From Talinum fruticosum (taxonomy: Eukaryota > Streptophyta > Magnoliopsida > Caryophyllales > Talinaceae), in the NCBI GenBank assembly GCA_021018815.1, contig JAITYX010000012.1:2852001-2916000 (forward strand): a stretch of 64,000 nt of DNA, read 5' to 3'. Shown one piece after another: positions 33,301 through 45,270 of the stretch. Made by a program: the position numbers and the translations under genes. The notes under the pieces are model-generated. The model searched no databases. It saw nothing but the letters and a program-made list of their open reading frames with translations, and had not been told where the DNA came from. Numbering within the stretch: the stretch's first letter is position 1; every line of letters begins with the position of its first letter.

Positions 33301-35894
33301 TTTGTAAAGGCCGGTCAGAAAAGTTCAAGTTTTACAGAAGATGACAGAGCAATACATGCAGTGGCTGGCTTGGAGATGGAGAAGAGTGTCCATAGAGAAC
33401 CCGAGCAATGAAATTTAAGCGTGTTGAAGGGGAAACAAAGAAGAAGCACATAGAGAACCCGAGCAATGAAATTTAAGCGTGTTGAAGGGGAAACAAAGAA
33501 GAAGCACATAGAGAACCCGAGCAATGAAATTTAAGCGTGTTGAAGGGGAAACAAAGAAGAAGCACAAAATTCCACCTACGACAGCAAAGTTCATTTTTAT
33601 TGTGCTGTGAAAATAATGTACATTAGCACCATTGCTCTGAATATCCAGGTTTCAAGTATCATCTAGATTAATGTCATTGAAGACAAAAAGGGCGCAAACT
33701 CCATTTTGCAATTGGAAAACTAACATAATATAAACTGGATGTCAGGCACCACAAAATGACATGCTAAAGTAACAAGAAACAATTAAATCAATGTTTATGC
33801 AAAATAAACATAGTACTATCAGAACATGTACCTGAAAACATTTTTTTTTCCCCGACGTACCCAACAATCAATACCAGAACTCAATGTACAAAAATTAGAC
33901 ACCACAATAAGCCCATGTTATTTTCATTTAGCTTCACATGTATAAGGGAAGGCAATCGAAATTCTCTACAGGCAAATAAACTCACACCAAGTCATGAACA
34001 CAAACCTTAATATGACTATTTTCTATTTTACTGAGCAGAGGGCTCAATAAAACAGAGGAAAACCATTGCCGAAGACGATCTCGCCACTCCTCAATCTGAG
34101 GGTAGATGCCAAGATGTTCAAAAGCTTCAATGGACTCTTCCATTGACATAGGAGAAGGGATGTCACCTTCTCCCTTCTTAGGAGGTGTAGTGTACTTCTG
34201 AGAACCAGGCGACATCCTTACAGGCCTCAAGGGGTTGTCCTTGTTGTTCCAGACGCATTAGCTGAGCCAGATATTGTACTTGGACTGCGTATGCTGAAAC
34301 CATTCCTGGTAGGAGGTGGAGTTGCCAAATTCTCTGCTGACTCTCTGATTTTTTTGTCCATGTCTGCTAGGAAGTGTTCAAGCTCCTCTTCTGTGATTAT
34401 CTCTTTGGCAGGAGAAGCTCGCTTGTTTGACCAGGGCGTCGAGGCCGACTGGTCTAGTCCAGGTGAAGTCTGAACAGATGAAAAATGGGAAGAGGGAGAA
34501 GAGACAAGATAAGTAACAGGAGACTTTGGTGATTTTGACGGGGAGACAAAGGATTTACTCTTAGCCGTAGCAGCGCAAGATTTGTCAGAACCAATTCGAG
34601 ATGGACGACTCGAAGTTGGGGCATGATGAAGCGGAATTAGGGCATCGGAAGCAGTCAACAGAGCTTGTGGCTTGGATATTGGAGGTTTTCTAGATGGTTC
34701 CAATACAATCTTATCTGGCTTTGTCTGCATTCCTAGGAGGTGTAACTGGCGATCGGAAAGGCAATTTTCATTCTTGTTTCCCTTGGAAGCACATGTCGCT
34801 ATAACATCACTTGTGATTTTAGTTTTAAGGACAATAGCTTTGACAAGGGCAGCAGAAGCTCCAATGAAAGCTAAGCCAATAACCACCTCTACTACTTTGG
34901 TGAATAGATCTGTGACATGACAATAAGGAAGTCAACAAAGAAACATACGATTGTTATCAATAGCAAAAGCACAGCAATACAAAACAAAGAAAGATGCCCC
35001 AGGAGCAAAATACTTACAAGCTACCTCTTCAGATAAATTCGTGACGCAAAATTTCTTGATGATGCTACCTTCCCTGCATTATCATAAATTCGAAATGAGC
35101 AGTCAGTGAAGTAAGATAAGCAGCGGTACAAAACCCTTTAAACAGCCACCGCCGATGATCTATCAAGTCTCCCAACCCCTAAAACTAGCCTCTTCAAGAT
35201 GGAAGATGATTTTCCATTAAGAAAAACAGCAAGTGCGACAGAGAAATTAGATGCCAAGACATCTCCATCAGAAAATGGGAATCCCAATATGAAAACCATC
35301 ATTGTCCACACTGGCACCCAAAATAGGTCACCTGTTTCTGTAGAAATCTATAGACATTCATAAATATCCTAGCGTTTTTGCCAATCAAAATAAACCATCC
35401 AAAGAAAGAAGAAGCAATATTCCTAAGAATTTTCTAGTCGTTCTCCTTGAAAAGGTCCAAATGACTTCTCCTACTAGTGTCTGTTGTAGACATATAGGCA
35501 TGGGCAAGTACTCCATTCGAGACAAAAAAATTCAATATTAATCTCCGAAGCATGTGAACAAAGTACAGAAAGATGGTGACAAAGCCCTAAGTCAAGCTCA
35601 GACAATCATCAATTTGAGGAATGATCGCCAAGTGAGAGAAAATAAGAAGAGAGAGTACCTGGAAGAAAAGGCGAGGAGGGCGACGGCAGAAGCGGAGGAG
35701 AGGCAGAAAAGGACGAGGAAAGAGGAGGTTGACGGACGAAGGCTGGTGGCGGTGAGAGCGGCCGAGAGGGCGGAATTTTGGTAGACAGCGAACTTCGCAG
35801 GTTTCGGGGGCGGCGACGAGGCGGCGCCGCCGCCTTTATTCTCTCTTTGAGCAGCGCCGCCTTTGTTCTCTCTGTAAGCAGCTCGACTCTCCAT
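30385..35894 (-). CDS. TMEM209-like / cytochrome b561 N-terminal domain protein
   Basis: Host gene in seven coding exons (minus strand): 35894-35659, 35073-35018, 34909-34006, 33280-33085, 32999-32814, 31548-31172, 30525-30385. All introns are GT-AG and every junction phase agrees. The product would be about 698 aa. Near residues 55-78 (SSFLVLFCLSSASAVALLAF) and 105-127 (VVEVVIGLAFIGASAALVKA) are two hydrophobic segments. A Ser/Pro-rich linker follows, then the conserved C-terminal domain with FEHLGIYPQIEEWRDRLRQW, DEDGLLHQLRAHLMQALDAS, LAEGTCLKNYEY, HLLLYLFCAFLEYPKWMLHV and GVLPPKERFPEKYIAVIS. This matches the plant family annotated 'cytochrome b561, amino-terminal protein' (TMEM209 in animals, a nuclear-envelope protein); its plant function is poorly known. 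One base is missing near 34228 (TTP/LRP region), shifting the frame. The coding total is 2096 nt, one short of a multiple of three. This is either an assembly error or a recent inactivation. Confidence 0.9.
31875..31954. repeat. 40-bp tandem duplication in intron 5
   Basis: Two adjacent copies (31875-31914, 31915-31954) differing at the first base, within the intron between exons 5 and 6 of the TMEM209-like gene. Confidence 0.92.
33391..33566. repeat. 58-bp minisatellite, three copies, in intron 3
   Basis: Units begin at 33391, 33449 and 33507 and are virtually identical, lying in the intron between exons 3 and 4 of the TMEM209-like gene. Such perfect copies imply recent expansion and a likely length polymorphism. 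Confidence 0.93.
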
Positions 35895-36237
35895 AGCGTT
35901 GGAGGATCTCTCACTCTCAAGCGGCTTTCTGGGCCATTATTAATGTGACTTCTGCTCACATGCCTGGAAGTAGAAGGGGCTAGAGAGAGGGCGGAGATTA
36001 AGGTAAGCAGTACTGGGCGGTGGGCAAGATTCAAATTTTCGGAATCGGCTGCTTTTACGCCCTTAGGAGAACGCTTATGTTGGCCTCTGTTTGAACTAGA
36101 TGTAGATGGTATAGCAGGAGGAGGTTAGGGGAAGATCAGTTAGTCCAGTAAACTTCATCTTTGTTCCGGAAAATTAATGACCGAGGAAGGAATACTTTAC
36201 CCATTTTCACTCAATTAGCTCACTTTTTGTTAAGAAG
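35895..36237. other. Upstream region of TMEM209-like gene
   Basis: About 340 bp between the start codon and the LINE poly(A) end; it should hold the 5' UTR and promoter. No clear TATA box is seen. The open frame on the minus strand continues upstream of the chosen ATG, but the family resemblance begins at that ATG (MESRAAYREN). Confidence 0.5.
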
Positions 36238-36419
36238 TTTTTTTTTTTTTGTTGAAAAAGAGGAACATCTTTAGTAGTGTATTATTAGATCAAGCAACAA
36301 ACTGTGGCATATTCACTGCATGTCGGTCCTTAGAGAGGACAGTCATGACAATATTGGGGGCTTATCCAACATAGACAAGGATAGGGGACTATCAACTTCA
36401 ATGTTTGCTAATATATCCG

Positions 36420-36774
36420 CAACTTTATTGACCGCTCGAAACAATATTCAAAAATTACTTCCCAACTAGTACCCAAGAGAAGAATGCAACTGATACAGCT
36501 TTAAGCTTTCTTTAACTTTATTCACGACCACCAAAGAATCCATATAGATTATTAACCTTATGCAATTAAGATCGTCGACCATGCGTAATCCAAAAAAAGG
36601 GCCGTGATTTTTGCTTTGATAAAATAACATATACCCAAGTTTGTATGGAAACCTTTGATCCGACGCCCACACTTGTCACGATGAAGACCTCCTCGTCCAT
36701 GCTTTACCTAGGTTTCCTTGAGGTGCCCCCATCAACATTCAGCCTTCCAAAACGTTTCGGTAGCCACGTGCACC
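36420..36774 (-). pseudogene. LINE C-terminal RNase H domain (RVT_3-like)
   Basis: Minus-strand reading RCTWLPKRFGRLNVDGG carries the LN(V/T)DG start of plant LINE RNase H domains. After a frameshift, IIYMDSLVVVNKVKESL (36565-36500) matches the E-x-DS-x-x-VV part. The Gly-rich loop is broken by a stop. Its N-terminal half lies across the nest, at 50179 upward. Confidence 0.75.
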
Positions 36775-36844
36775 TAAGAGTATTTGCATTGCATGATCCA
36801 AAATTTTGGATCACATTATGTGGACCTACACCCTCCACCTCATT

Positions 36845-38165
36845 TGGTGGCACCAAACAAAGTCGGATAACAAATGATGGGATCAAGCTAAGCCATGGTA
36901 CCAAAAGGGGTGGGAAGCTTTGTTTGTGGTGGTAGTTATCCTTAACAATTGTTAAAACAATTGGAAAAGGACATCAAGGATAAGTGGGTTGGTAAGTGGA
37001 GTTTGGAAGGAGGGATATGTCTTTGAGGTTTGCTTGGGTTTACACCAACAAGGGAGACTCAAAGGTTGAGTGAGGATAGAACCAAACCGACTCTGGGAAG
37101 GGACTAGGTCCAACTTCGAAGCCAATAAGAGCATCTTAGAAACTAGCCATGGAAAGGATCTAGCAGGGTTTGTTTCTAAGACCTAGAAGATCACCACTTG
37201 GTTGCCAAACTAAGATACAACAGCTTAAGAGATTTTGGGGTAGAAAGTTGATTCACTCAAAACTTTTCGAGTTGAAACACAAAGTGTATCAAAGGGGTTA
37301 ATTGATTCAAAAGTTCTTCTTGTACATTAATGGGAAGGCCTTTTATAGCTAGCCTTTTCCTGCTAAAAATAGCTTTCCTAATCATTAAGAAAAGGTTAAA
37401 ACTAATTATAATTAATTAGCACTAATTATAAGATTAATCTTATCTAAGAATAGAAAAACCGAAACTACAAAAGTGTTCCGACTCGAATACCGACTACGAC
37501 GATAATTAGAACCAATAGCATCTCCTCTTATCTCTTGGCAAGTTGCAATTAGTTGAGAAGACTTGAAGAGTCTTGACAATCCATTTGAAGACTTCTTACT
37601 TGGATTGCCTCAAAAGGTAGGTCTACAACCTAGGAACTACCTTTGCAAGTGGCCGCTTCGAGACTCAAAAATACCGTAAATAGCTTTTCCATCCGATGCA
37701 CCCTTCTTCGGGCGAGGCTGGTGGGGCTTTCGGACTCGGAAAACTTTTTTCCTTGAAGTCTTCCTTCCTTAAGTATGAGGGAGTGAGGTAATACTCTTCG
37801 ACTCGATCGAAGCATCCAAAATCCTGTGAATACAAATGGATAGTACCATACTAGCAACCGATAAATAACATATAAATTGTTCTCCAAACTAAATTTTTAC
37901 ACATCACAATTGTTCAAACAAACAAGTAAACAATGGTCACTCGGAAAATTGAATGAGGATAACTATGAGTGCAAATCAGGGTGATGAAGTTGGGATGTAA
38001 AGACTCTTCCGTATGTAGGTTCCGATTCAGCAAAGTTGTTCGAAAACTTCGTGCACCTCCCGGATTAGTAAGGCTAAGCTCTTGGGTTGCTTTTCCGTTG
38101 ACTCGTAATTGCTACCTGCGGTGATTTATAAGTTGTTGGACTTAGATGACGGAATATTTCCATCA
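36845..38165 (-). repeat. Gypsy 3' LTR (minus strand)
   Basis: 1321 bp, nearly collinear with 48566-49869; both contain 'gggatcaagctaagc', 'aggacatcaaggataagtgg' and 'gatggcaccaaac'-type starts. The purine tract AAAGAAGGAGGGAA (minus strand) adjoins its inner edge at 38166-38179. Confidence 0.92.
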
Positions 38166-39843
38166 TTCCCTCCTTCTTTAGAAGATTTTTCGTCAAACTC
38201 AAGCAGCTCCTCATCTTGTAGGCATTAGGGCCTACATGCTCCAAAGACTTCAAAGTGACCATATGACCTTGGCAGCAACTTAGATTTCCTCTTTGAGGGA
38301 AATCTCTCCTTCCTCATGTGTATCTAGACAATGTCTCCTAGCTGGAAATAGGCCTCATTTCGTGTCTATCCGCATAGGATTTGGCCGCAACATTGGATCT
38401 CTCAATTCTCTCCTTCACTTTGTTGTGGATGTCTTTTATCTCCTTTGCTCTTTGTTCACCTTCCAACCTATACCTGGTAGGGGTAGGATAGGGGACCGGA
38501 TCATGTGGGGTGAGAGGATTCGACCATAAACTACCTAAAAGGATATTGACCAGTGGGCTTGCTTGGTGTTATGTTGTAGGCAAACTCAACATGTGGTAAC
38601 GGCTCATCCCATTATTTGATATTTTTCTTTATCGGAATTATGAGCAAGGTGCCCAAAGTTCCGTTGGTCACTTTTGTCTAACCATCGATCCGAGGATGAA
38701 ATATAGTGCTGAACTTGAGAGTGGTTCATATCTTCCTCCATAAGATGATCCGGAAATGACACAAAAATTTAGAGTCTCTATCTCGAGACCATACTCTTGG
38801 GAATTCCATGTAGCCTAACAACCTCCTTAAAATACAAGTTAGGCACTCTAGAAGCATCAAAAGTAGTATGACAGGGAATAAAATGAGCCATTTTAGACCA
38901 AATCAAAATCAAATCTAGGCTTTTGATAGAGATGAAAGAAGTTAGACAAAAATAAAAAAGAGGAAACGTCTTTCGGTATAGAAATTGGTATAGTAACCCG
39001 TATTAAATCTAATGAATTCGATGGTTTTGACATTAAAAAAAAAAAAAGAAGAGGAAGGTAGAAAACCTATCTATAACTACCATTACCGAGTTTTTGGATC
39101 TCCGAGTCCGGGAAGATCAGTAATGAAATCGAGGTTGACATCCTCCCAAGGACGTTCGGGACCGGCAATGGCATGTACAACCCTTGGGGCGGAGGTGTGG
39201 CTCTTGGCTAGTTGGCACGTAGCACTCCTTTTGATATAGTGCTCGATATCTCGGGCCATCTTGGCCAAGAAATAATGCTCCTTCATCATGCTTGTGGTTT
39301 TCCGAGCTCCAAAATGCCTAACAAGAGCTCCTTCATGTAGCTCTTGAATTAGTAACTCTCGTACCCTTCTCGGGGATACATAATCTAGTACCTTTAAACA
39401 AATAACTCTTCTCTACAACAATTTTTCCAAATGGATGTGTACAACACTTCTCAAAAGTCTCCTTAAAATCTACGTCATCTATATATTGAGTCTTAATTAA
39501 TCGAAAACCAATCACTCGTGAATCAAGCACAGAATGTAACAAGTACCTTCTAGACAAAGCATCGGCTCCTTTGTTCAAATGACCCGCCTTATGCTTAATT
39601 TTGAAATGGAATGATTGCAAATACTCGACCTATTTGGCATGCCTAGGGTTGAGTTTGTGCTTGCGTTAAATGTACTTCAATGCCTCATGGTTTGAGGGAA
39701 GAATGAACTCGGAACCAATGAGATAGTGCCTCCAATGTTCTAGAGCTCTAATAATGGCAGAGAACTCTTTGTCATACGTGGAGTGAGGTCGATCCATGGA
39801 AGCTCCTCGCCCGAGTGATGGTGGTAGGAACTGGCTACTCTTG
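38166..39843 (-). pseudogene. Gypsy RNase H and integrase (3' half of pol)
   Basis: Minus-strand order: RNase H blocks DKEFSAIIRALEHWRHYL and HFKIKHKAGHLNKGADALSR (39760-39540), then the integrase zinc region MMKEHYFLAKMARDIEHYIK with TCQLAKSHT (39289-39210) and WEDVNLDFITDLPG (first catalytic Asp). A decayed core and a C-terminal KVKERIERSNVAAKSYADRH segment (about 38410) follow, then the region before the LTR. Stops are frequent. The order RT-RNase H-integrase identifies Ty3/gypsy; the chromovirus lineage is likely but no chromodomain is evident. Confidence 0.88.
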
Positions 39844-39864
39844 GATCACTACAATAAAACAATA

Positions 39865-40175
39865 AATTAGCGTAGGATAAAATCGGACGCCAAATCAGAA
39901 AAATCCGACGCTAATAATCTTTAGCATCGGATTAGAGTAGGATAAAAATCGACGCAGAACACCTTGATGCTAAAAAATTTAGCGTCCGATTTATCATCCG
40001 ACACTAATTAGCGTCGGATTTGACGTTTTAGCGTCGGATTTTGTGTCCGACGCTAATTTCGTTTTGTTTTTTTCGAGCTACTATTCACTTTAGCGTCGGA
40101 TTTTTTAGTTTAACGTCGGATATTTGGACTCAATTAGCGTCGAATTAGTGTCGGACGCTAAAAGCCAATGCTAAA
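39865..40175. repeat. CACTA subterminal repeats, left end
   Basis: More than ten copies, in both orientations, of a ~10-bp unit close to TTAGCGTCGGAT. These arrays bind the accessory transposase protein in En/Spm elements. The right-end array is at 47330-47525. Confidence 0.9.
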
Positions 40176-40434
40176 TGTTCGCTTATTTTGCCGGAGCTTC
40201 TTTTACATTTGCTATTCCCTTTTTACATATATTTCCTACAAAATATTTACATAAATTCTAACTTCTTCTCTACACAAGTAATCCACGAATACACAAATAC
40301 ATTGTGATTTATTCTTTACACAATCATCCACAAACCACCAAGTATTCATAAAAACAACGAACATTTGCAAAGTTATATAATAATTTTATCAAACAAATCA
40401 ATTCAAAGTTCAACAAACAAACCATGCTAAGAAA

Positions 40435-41532
40435 TTAGTTAGAACCACCGGACATCCTGTCAACTTGTGATTGGAGGTTTTGAATGAGTTTCATTGCTTC
40501 TTCCATGGCCTTTTGCTCGACTCACGACTAGTTTTCTTTGCTCTTCCATGGCCTTTTGATGACTCTCAGTTAGTTTTCTTTGCTCCTCCATGGCTTTTGA
40601 TGACTCTCGGTTAATTTTCTTTCTCGATCAAGTTGTTCTTGGGTTGATTGAAGTTGTGATTGTAGCCGAGAATAAGCCGAGGGGTAGGATTCTTCCCTTC
40701 CTTGATCTAGGCATACAAAATATACAATAAAGTTACACAAACTAAATTATGTGTATAAAATGAAAGAAAACCAAAATACTAGAGTTTATACCATTTGGAT
40801 CGCAAGATCTGCGGTTGAGATTGACTCTTGGGTATGTAAGGTTCCCGCTTTTGGGCCTTCTGTCCTATTCTTGAAGCATTGAGCAGATTTTTTTGAAATT
40901 CGGAGGTACTTCTTAGGCCCTTCAACCTCTCTCGCGCCTCATCCGACAACCAACTTATTGGTTTATCATCGGGCCTTTTTCCGGCCTTGCTCGCTAAGTT
41001 CCTCAAATTTTTACCAACTTTCTTCTTCCACTTTGCATAGACTTCTTAAGAAAGTTTTGGAGCCCAAGTATACTTGCCCTGTTTTACAAAAATATTATCA
41101 AACATAAATTGAAAATATTAAAACTACTCATATATATCCAATTGTTTTCAAGCTTTTTACCTCAAAAGTCCTCCACAAAAGTTGTAGCTCTTCTTTAGGG
41201 AGATTTGATAATCATGTGCACTAGCCATTGTAGAAACTCTTGATATCATCCGATATAGATCGTGACAACTTCGACTTAGTGAACTCCGCAATAAAATTAT
41301 TAAGTTAAAAGTACCCAAAGAATACGGAAAATAAACAAAATTACCGATACATACCACCAGTTATCATCATCCTTTGCCAAAACTCTTTTCCTACAAGCTG
41401 CCCTTGTTGTGAGCTATCTCTCTGTGATGATGATGATTGAGCCTGGACTATAGCTTGATTGGCCCCAACATTGGAATCGGAACTAGAAGTAGGCGCACCA
41501 TGATTTAGCGTAAAACCTTTTGTTCGAGACAT
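40435..41532 (-). pseudogene. CACTA second gene, Transposase_24-like (Ptta/En/Spm family)
   Basis: ATG at 41530-41532 opens MSRTKGFTLNHGAPTSSSD with a Ser/Gln-rich N-terminus. Apparent introns separate three blocks; the middle one (about 41300-41160) ends NLPKEELQLLWRTFE before GT. The next (about 41080-40779) contains KYTWAPKLS, KWKKKVGKNLRNLASKAGKR and WLSDEARERLKGLRSTSEFQ, the usual core of this family. The last part (40700-40435) is a predicted coiled coil with a repeated ~58-bp unit, ending RMSGGSN and TAA at 40435-40437. In-frame stops exist. Probable role: DNA binding at subterminal repeats. Confidence 0.75.
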
Positions 41533-41639
41533 ACTTGTATATACAATGAATAATGTCATCCAAAGAAGATTTAAGTATATATATTCAAAAATAAATTAAT
41601 ATACACAAAAAATCATAACAGCTTATCAATGTCACGAGA

Positions 41640-44600
41640 TTACAATATTACTTCAAAATCATCATCATCATTAGCTACAATGTCATCATCAATGTCATTA
41701 TACAATAAAAGACTGTCATCATCTGCCTCCCCTTCAAAATTATTATCCTCGTTTTCAGCATTGAAATCGTCTTCATTAGCTTCCTCTTCACTTATGTCCT
41801 CAAGTTCATTTTCAACTCCTTCTTGGACTCCTTCGAACTCACACAAAGTAGGAGGATTATCATTAGTATCCTCTTGGAATGTCTGTATCATTGAGTGGTG
41901 CTTCAATGGTTGATCTCGGTTTTATCTTAAGCACCGCCCACCATTGGTTTCTATCGTTCCTTATACTTGGATAAGGGGTAAAATACACTTGCATAACTTG
42001 GGATGCCAATACGAATGGATCATACTTTGGGTACTTCTTTGTACGGTTGACATCCACTAATTTATATTGTTCATGTGTATTAATACCCCTTATAGAATCA
42101 AACCATTCACATTTAAACAAAACTGTCTTGTAAGAACGAGAATCCCCAACATACTCTAACTCAATCACCTCTTAAAGAATGCTATAATAATGAATGTCAT
42201 CTACCCCTTTCACGGATACCTCATAATTCATACCAGCCTTATTTTGACTGTATTTATAGGTGTGAAAGTTGTAATTATTTATATAATAATGGTTAAAAAT
42301 ACGCACATCTTTCTTTGGACCAAGTGCCAAACTTTTAATTACTCCATTGTTCTCGTTCAAATGAAAAACCTTCACCATTAAAGTATAAGTTAATGAAAAT
42401 GGAATACATATTTAAACCACTCGCAACACAACATTAATATACTAACCTTCTCTCGAAACCATTTTGGGAATTCTTTATCAAACTTACTTCATACTTCATC
42501 TTCCTTAACACGTGGATGCAGTGTAATCATTTCATCTTCAAATTGCCTTAGTTGGGGAAAATGATTATTATTAGTTCATTATCATTAAAAGATAATATAT
42601 GACAAAATTATTCAAGTTGATAGTCGTACCGTTCATAATCCTCTAATATTTCACAATTCTGAAGAATGTATGCATGAGATGCATCATACTCGCGTTGATC
42701 AAGGTATCTCATACGTCCCTCACTAGGGGCATACCCGACATTAAAGGAGAAGACATCCGGAATGTGTTCACCTTGATTCTCCTCTATATGAGGATATACA
42801 TTTCGCCCAAGATCTCTTGTTTTTGTGTCAACATTTTGCTCAAAGTAAGCGGCACAAAAATTTGAAATCTCCTATGTTAGATATGCATTACATATGGACT
42901 GTTCAACACGAGCTTTATTGCCGACTTTCTTCTTTAAATGATGCGAAATCTGCATCATAAGTATAAATATTTACTATCATCACTACAAAATATTAATTGA
43001 CAACTTGATAAAAATCACTTGATACCTTTCAAAGGGATACATCCATCTATACTCGAACGGGTCCACCCACTTTAGCCTCATATGGTAAGTGCACAGAAAG
43101 ATGCTCCATCACATTGAAGAAAGATGGAGGGAAGATCATCTCCATCTTACATAGTATTTCAGGAATATTTGCCTCTAATCGGAGTACATCCTCCGTTCGC
43201 AAATGAGCGGCACATAAATCCCTGAAGAATTGGCTCAATTTTGTAAGGACTTTCCAAACATTTGGAGGCTGTAATTCCTCTAAGCTATGGATAATAATCG
43301 CTCCATAAGGATGTGACAATCATGGCTTTTCAAATTATGCAACTTTACATTTTTGCATCAACACATCGACTTAAATTACTAGCATATCCATAGGGTAACT
43401 TAAGTTGTTTTAGCCACTCACATAAAGCTTTTCTTGTCTCTTTACTCATAATATATGGAGCGTCCGGAACAGTTTCAGTTTGTCCTCCATCAACATGTTC
43501 AGTAGTCCAAATGTTTAGTTTTCGACGCTTACAATGAGTGGCTAAATCCTTTCTTGCGTTGATGTCATCCTTAGTTTTTCCCTTTACATCCATGATTATG
43601 TTGATTACTTGATCAAACACATTCTTTTCGACATGCATGACATCTAAATTGTGACGTATGAGAAGATCTTTCCAATACGAAAATTCCCGTAATATGCTTT
43701 GCTTTGTCTAATTGTGAGACACGAGGTAACCATCAATTGTGCCATGATAATCAACAGAGTTAGACATCGTACATATGCGATCCCATACTTGATCACCTTT
43801 AAGGCGAGGAGGAGGAGGTGAATGGTCGGCCTTATTTTTCAAAAAAGCACTCTTGTTAGACCTAAAACGATGACCTTCGGGAAGAAATTGTCTATGGCAA
43901 TCAAACCATGTGGTCTTCTTCCCATGTTTTAGTCTAAATGCCTTCGTGTTTTCCATACAATAAGGACAAGCTAATTTCCCCAATGTCATCCAACCCGAAA
44001 GCATACCATATGCTGGAAAGTCACTTATTGTCCACATAACTCGCTGCCTTCAACGTAAAGTTATTCTTTTTCGAAACATCATACGTTTGAAGGCTAACAT
44101 CCCACAATTGCTTCAATTCCTCAACGAGGGGTTGTAAATAAATGTCAAGTTTCCCCTTAGGACTTTTTGGGCCAAGAATCAACAAAGTAAGAAACATAAA
44201 TTGTCTCTTCATGCACAACCAAGGTGGTAAATTGTATGGAGTTGCAATTACGGGCCAGCAGGAGTACGTCCGCCCAAAATTGCCGGATGAGGCGAAGCCA
44301 TTGGTACATAAACCTAATCGAACATTGCAAGGTTCGGCGGCAAATTCCTTGAAAGTGACATCGAAATGCTTCCAGGATTCACTATCACATGGATGTGCCA
44401 TTGAGCCACTTTCACGTGGATTTTCATAATGCCACCTCATTTGGGCCATTGTGCCATTCGTCGCATACAATCTTTGTAATCTCGGCCCAATTGGAAAGTA
44501 TATTAACACTTTCTTTGCAATACCTTTACCCCTCAATGTCTTCTTCTCATATCTATCAACCCCACAATGCTCACATCTATCCAAATTAATTTTATCTTTC

Positions 44601-45270
44601 TAGTATAACATACATCCATTTGGACAAACATCAATTCTCTCATGTGGAAGTTCCAAATCAGCAAGCGGCTTCTTTGCGAGAATAATAAGTGTCGGTCATC
44701 TCATTATTAGGTGGATACATTTCCTTCATCGGTGCCAGCAAATTGTCAACAACTCTATTTGGGAGATTAAACTCACATTTGATGTTAACGAGCCGTGAGA
44801 TAACCGACAATAAGGACAAATCACACCCCTTGTACAAAGGTCTCTTAGCCGCTTCCAACATTTCAAAGAATTTTTTGCATCTTCATTTGGTTCTTCATCC
44901 ACACTTTCATCATCAATCCATGTTAAGGACATAGGCCCAAATGCATCCATCAACATTTCATGCATTGATTCAACTTGTAGATTTGACGACCCTTGATTGT
45001 TCATTTCTAAATCAGGATAAGTCTCTCCATGGTTAACCCAATGAAAATAATTAGCGTGAAACCCATGTTTATACAAATGTAATTTTATGTTATCCTCATC
45101 TACGAAAGGCACGTTGCCACATTTACTACAAGGGTACCTCATCTTCTTTGACCCTTGAAGCTTTCTTCTTGTTTAGCAAATGGAATAAATTCCTCTTCTA
45201 TCCTACGAATGAACTCCTTATTCAAGTATTTTCCATCAAACCTTTTATCCATCCACTCTCTATTTGTCTC
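41640..45270 (-). pseudogene. CACTA TNPD transposase (Transposase_21 family)
   Basis: Minus-strand domains in order: Transpos_assoc (WMDKRFDGKYLNKEFIRRIE, then MRYPCSKCGNVPFVDEDNIK; 45265-44980); Transposase_21 core (44584-43345, including NPRESGSMAHPCDSESWKHF, FGRTYSCWPVIATPYNLPPW and FPAYGMLSGWMTLGKLACPY); DUF4218 region (43319-43047, NVMEHLSVHLPYEAKVGGPV); and DUF4216 region (42168-41863, TVLFKCEWFDSIRGI and NQWWAVLKIKPR). An acidic tail follows to about 41640. A single-base shift separates Transpos_assoc halves near 45142, and others occur at about 44037 and 43345. It would be the catalytic subunit for CACTA transposition. Confidence 0.9.

Noticed and set aside
33391..33566. Regularly spaced repeats as a possible CRISPR-like array
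   Set aside because: Direct tandem units with no spacers, in a eukaryotic intron.
35609..36034. 141-codon Pro/Ser-rich minus-strand frame over exon 1
   Set aside because: Alternative frame of exon 1; the family-matching frame begins at 35894.
41629..41913. 94-codon Ser-rich plus-strand frame
   Set aside because: Antisense of the acidic Asp/Glu-rich tail of the CACTA transposase.
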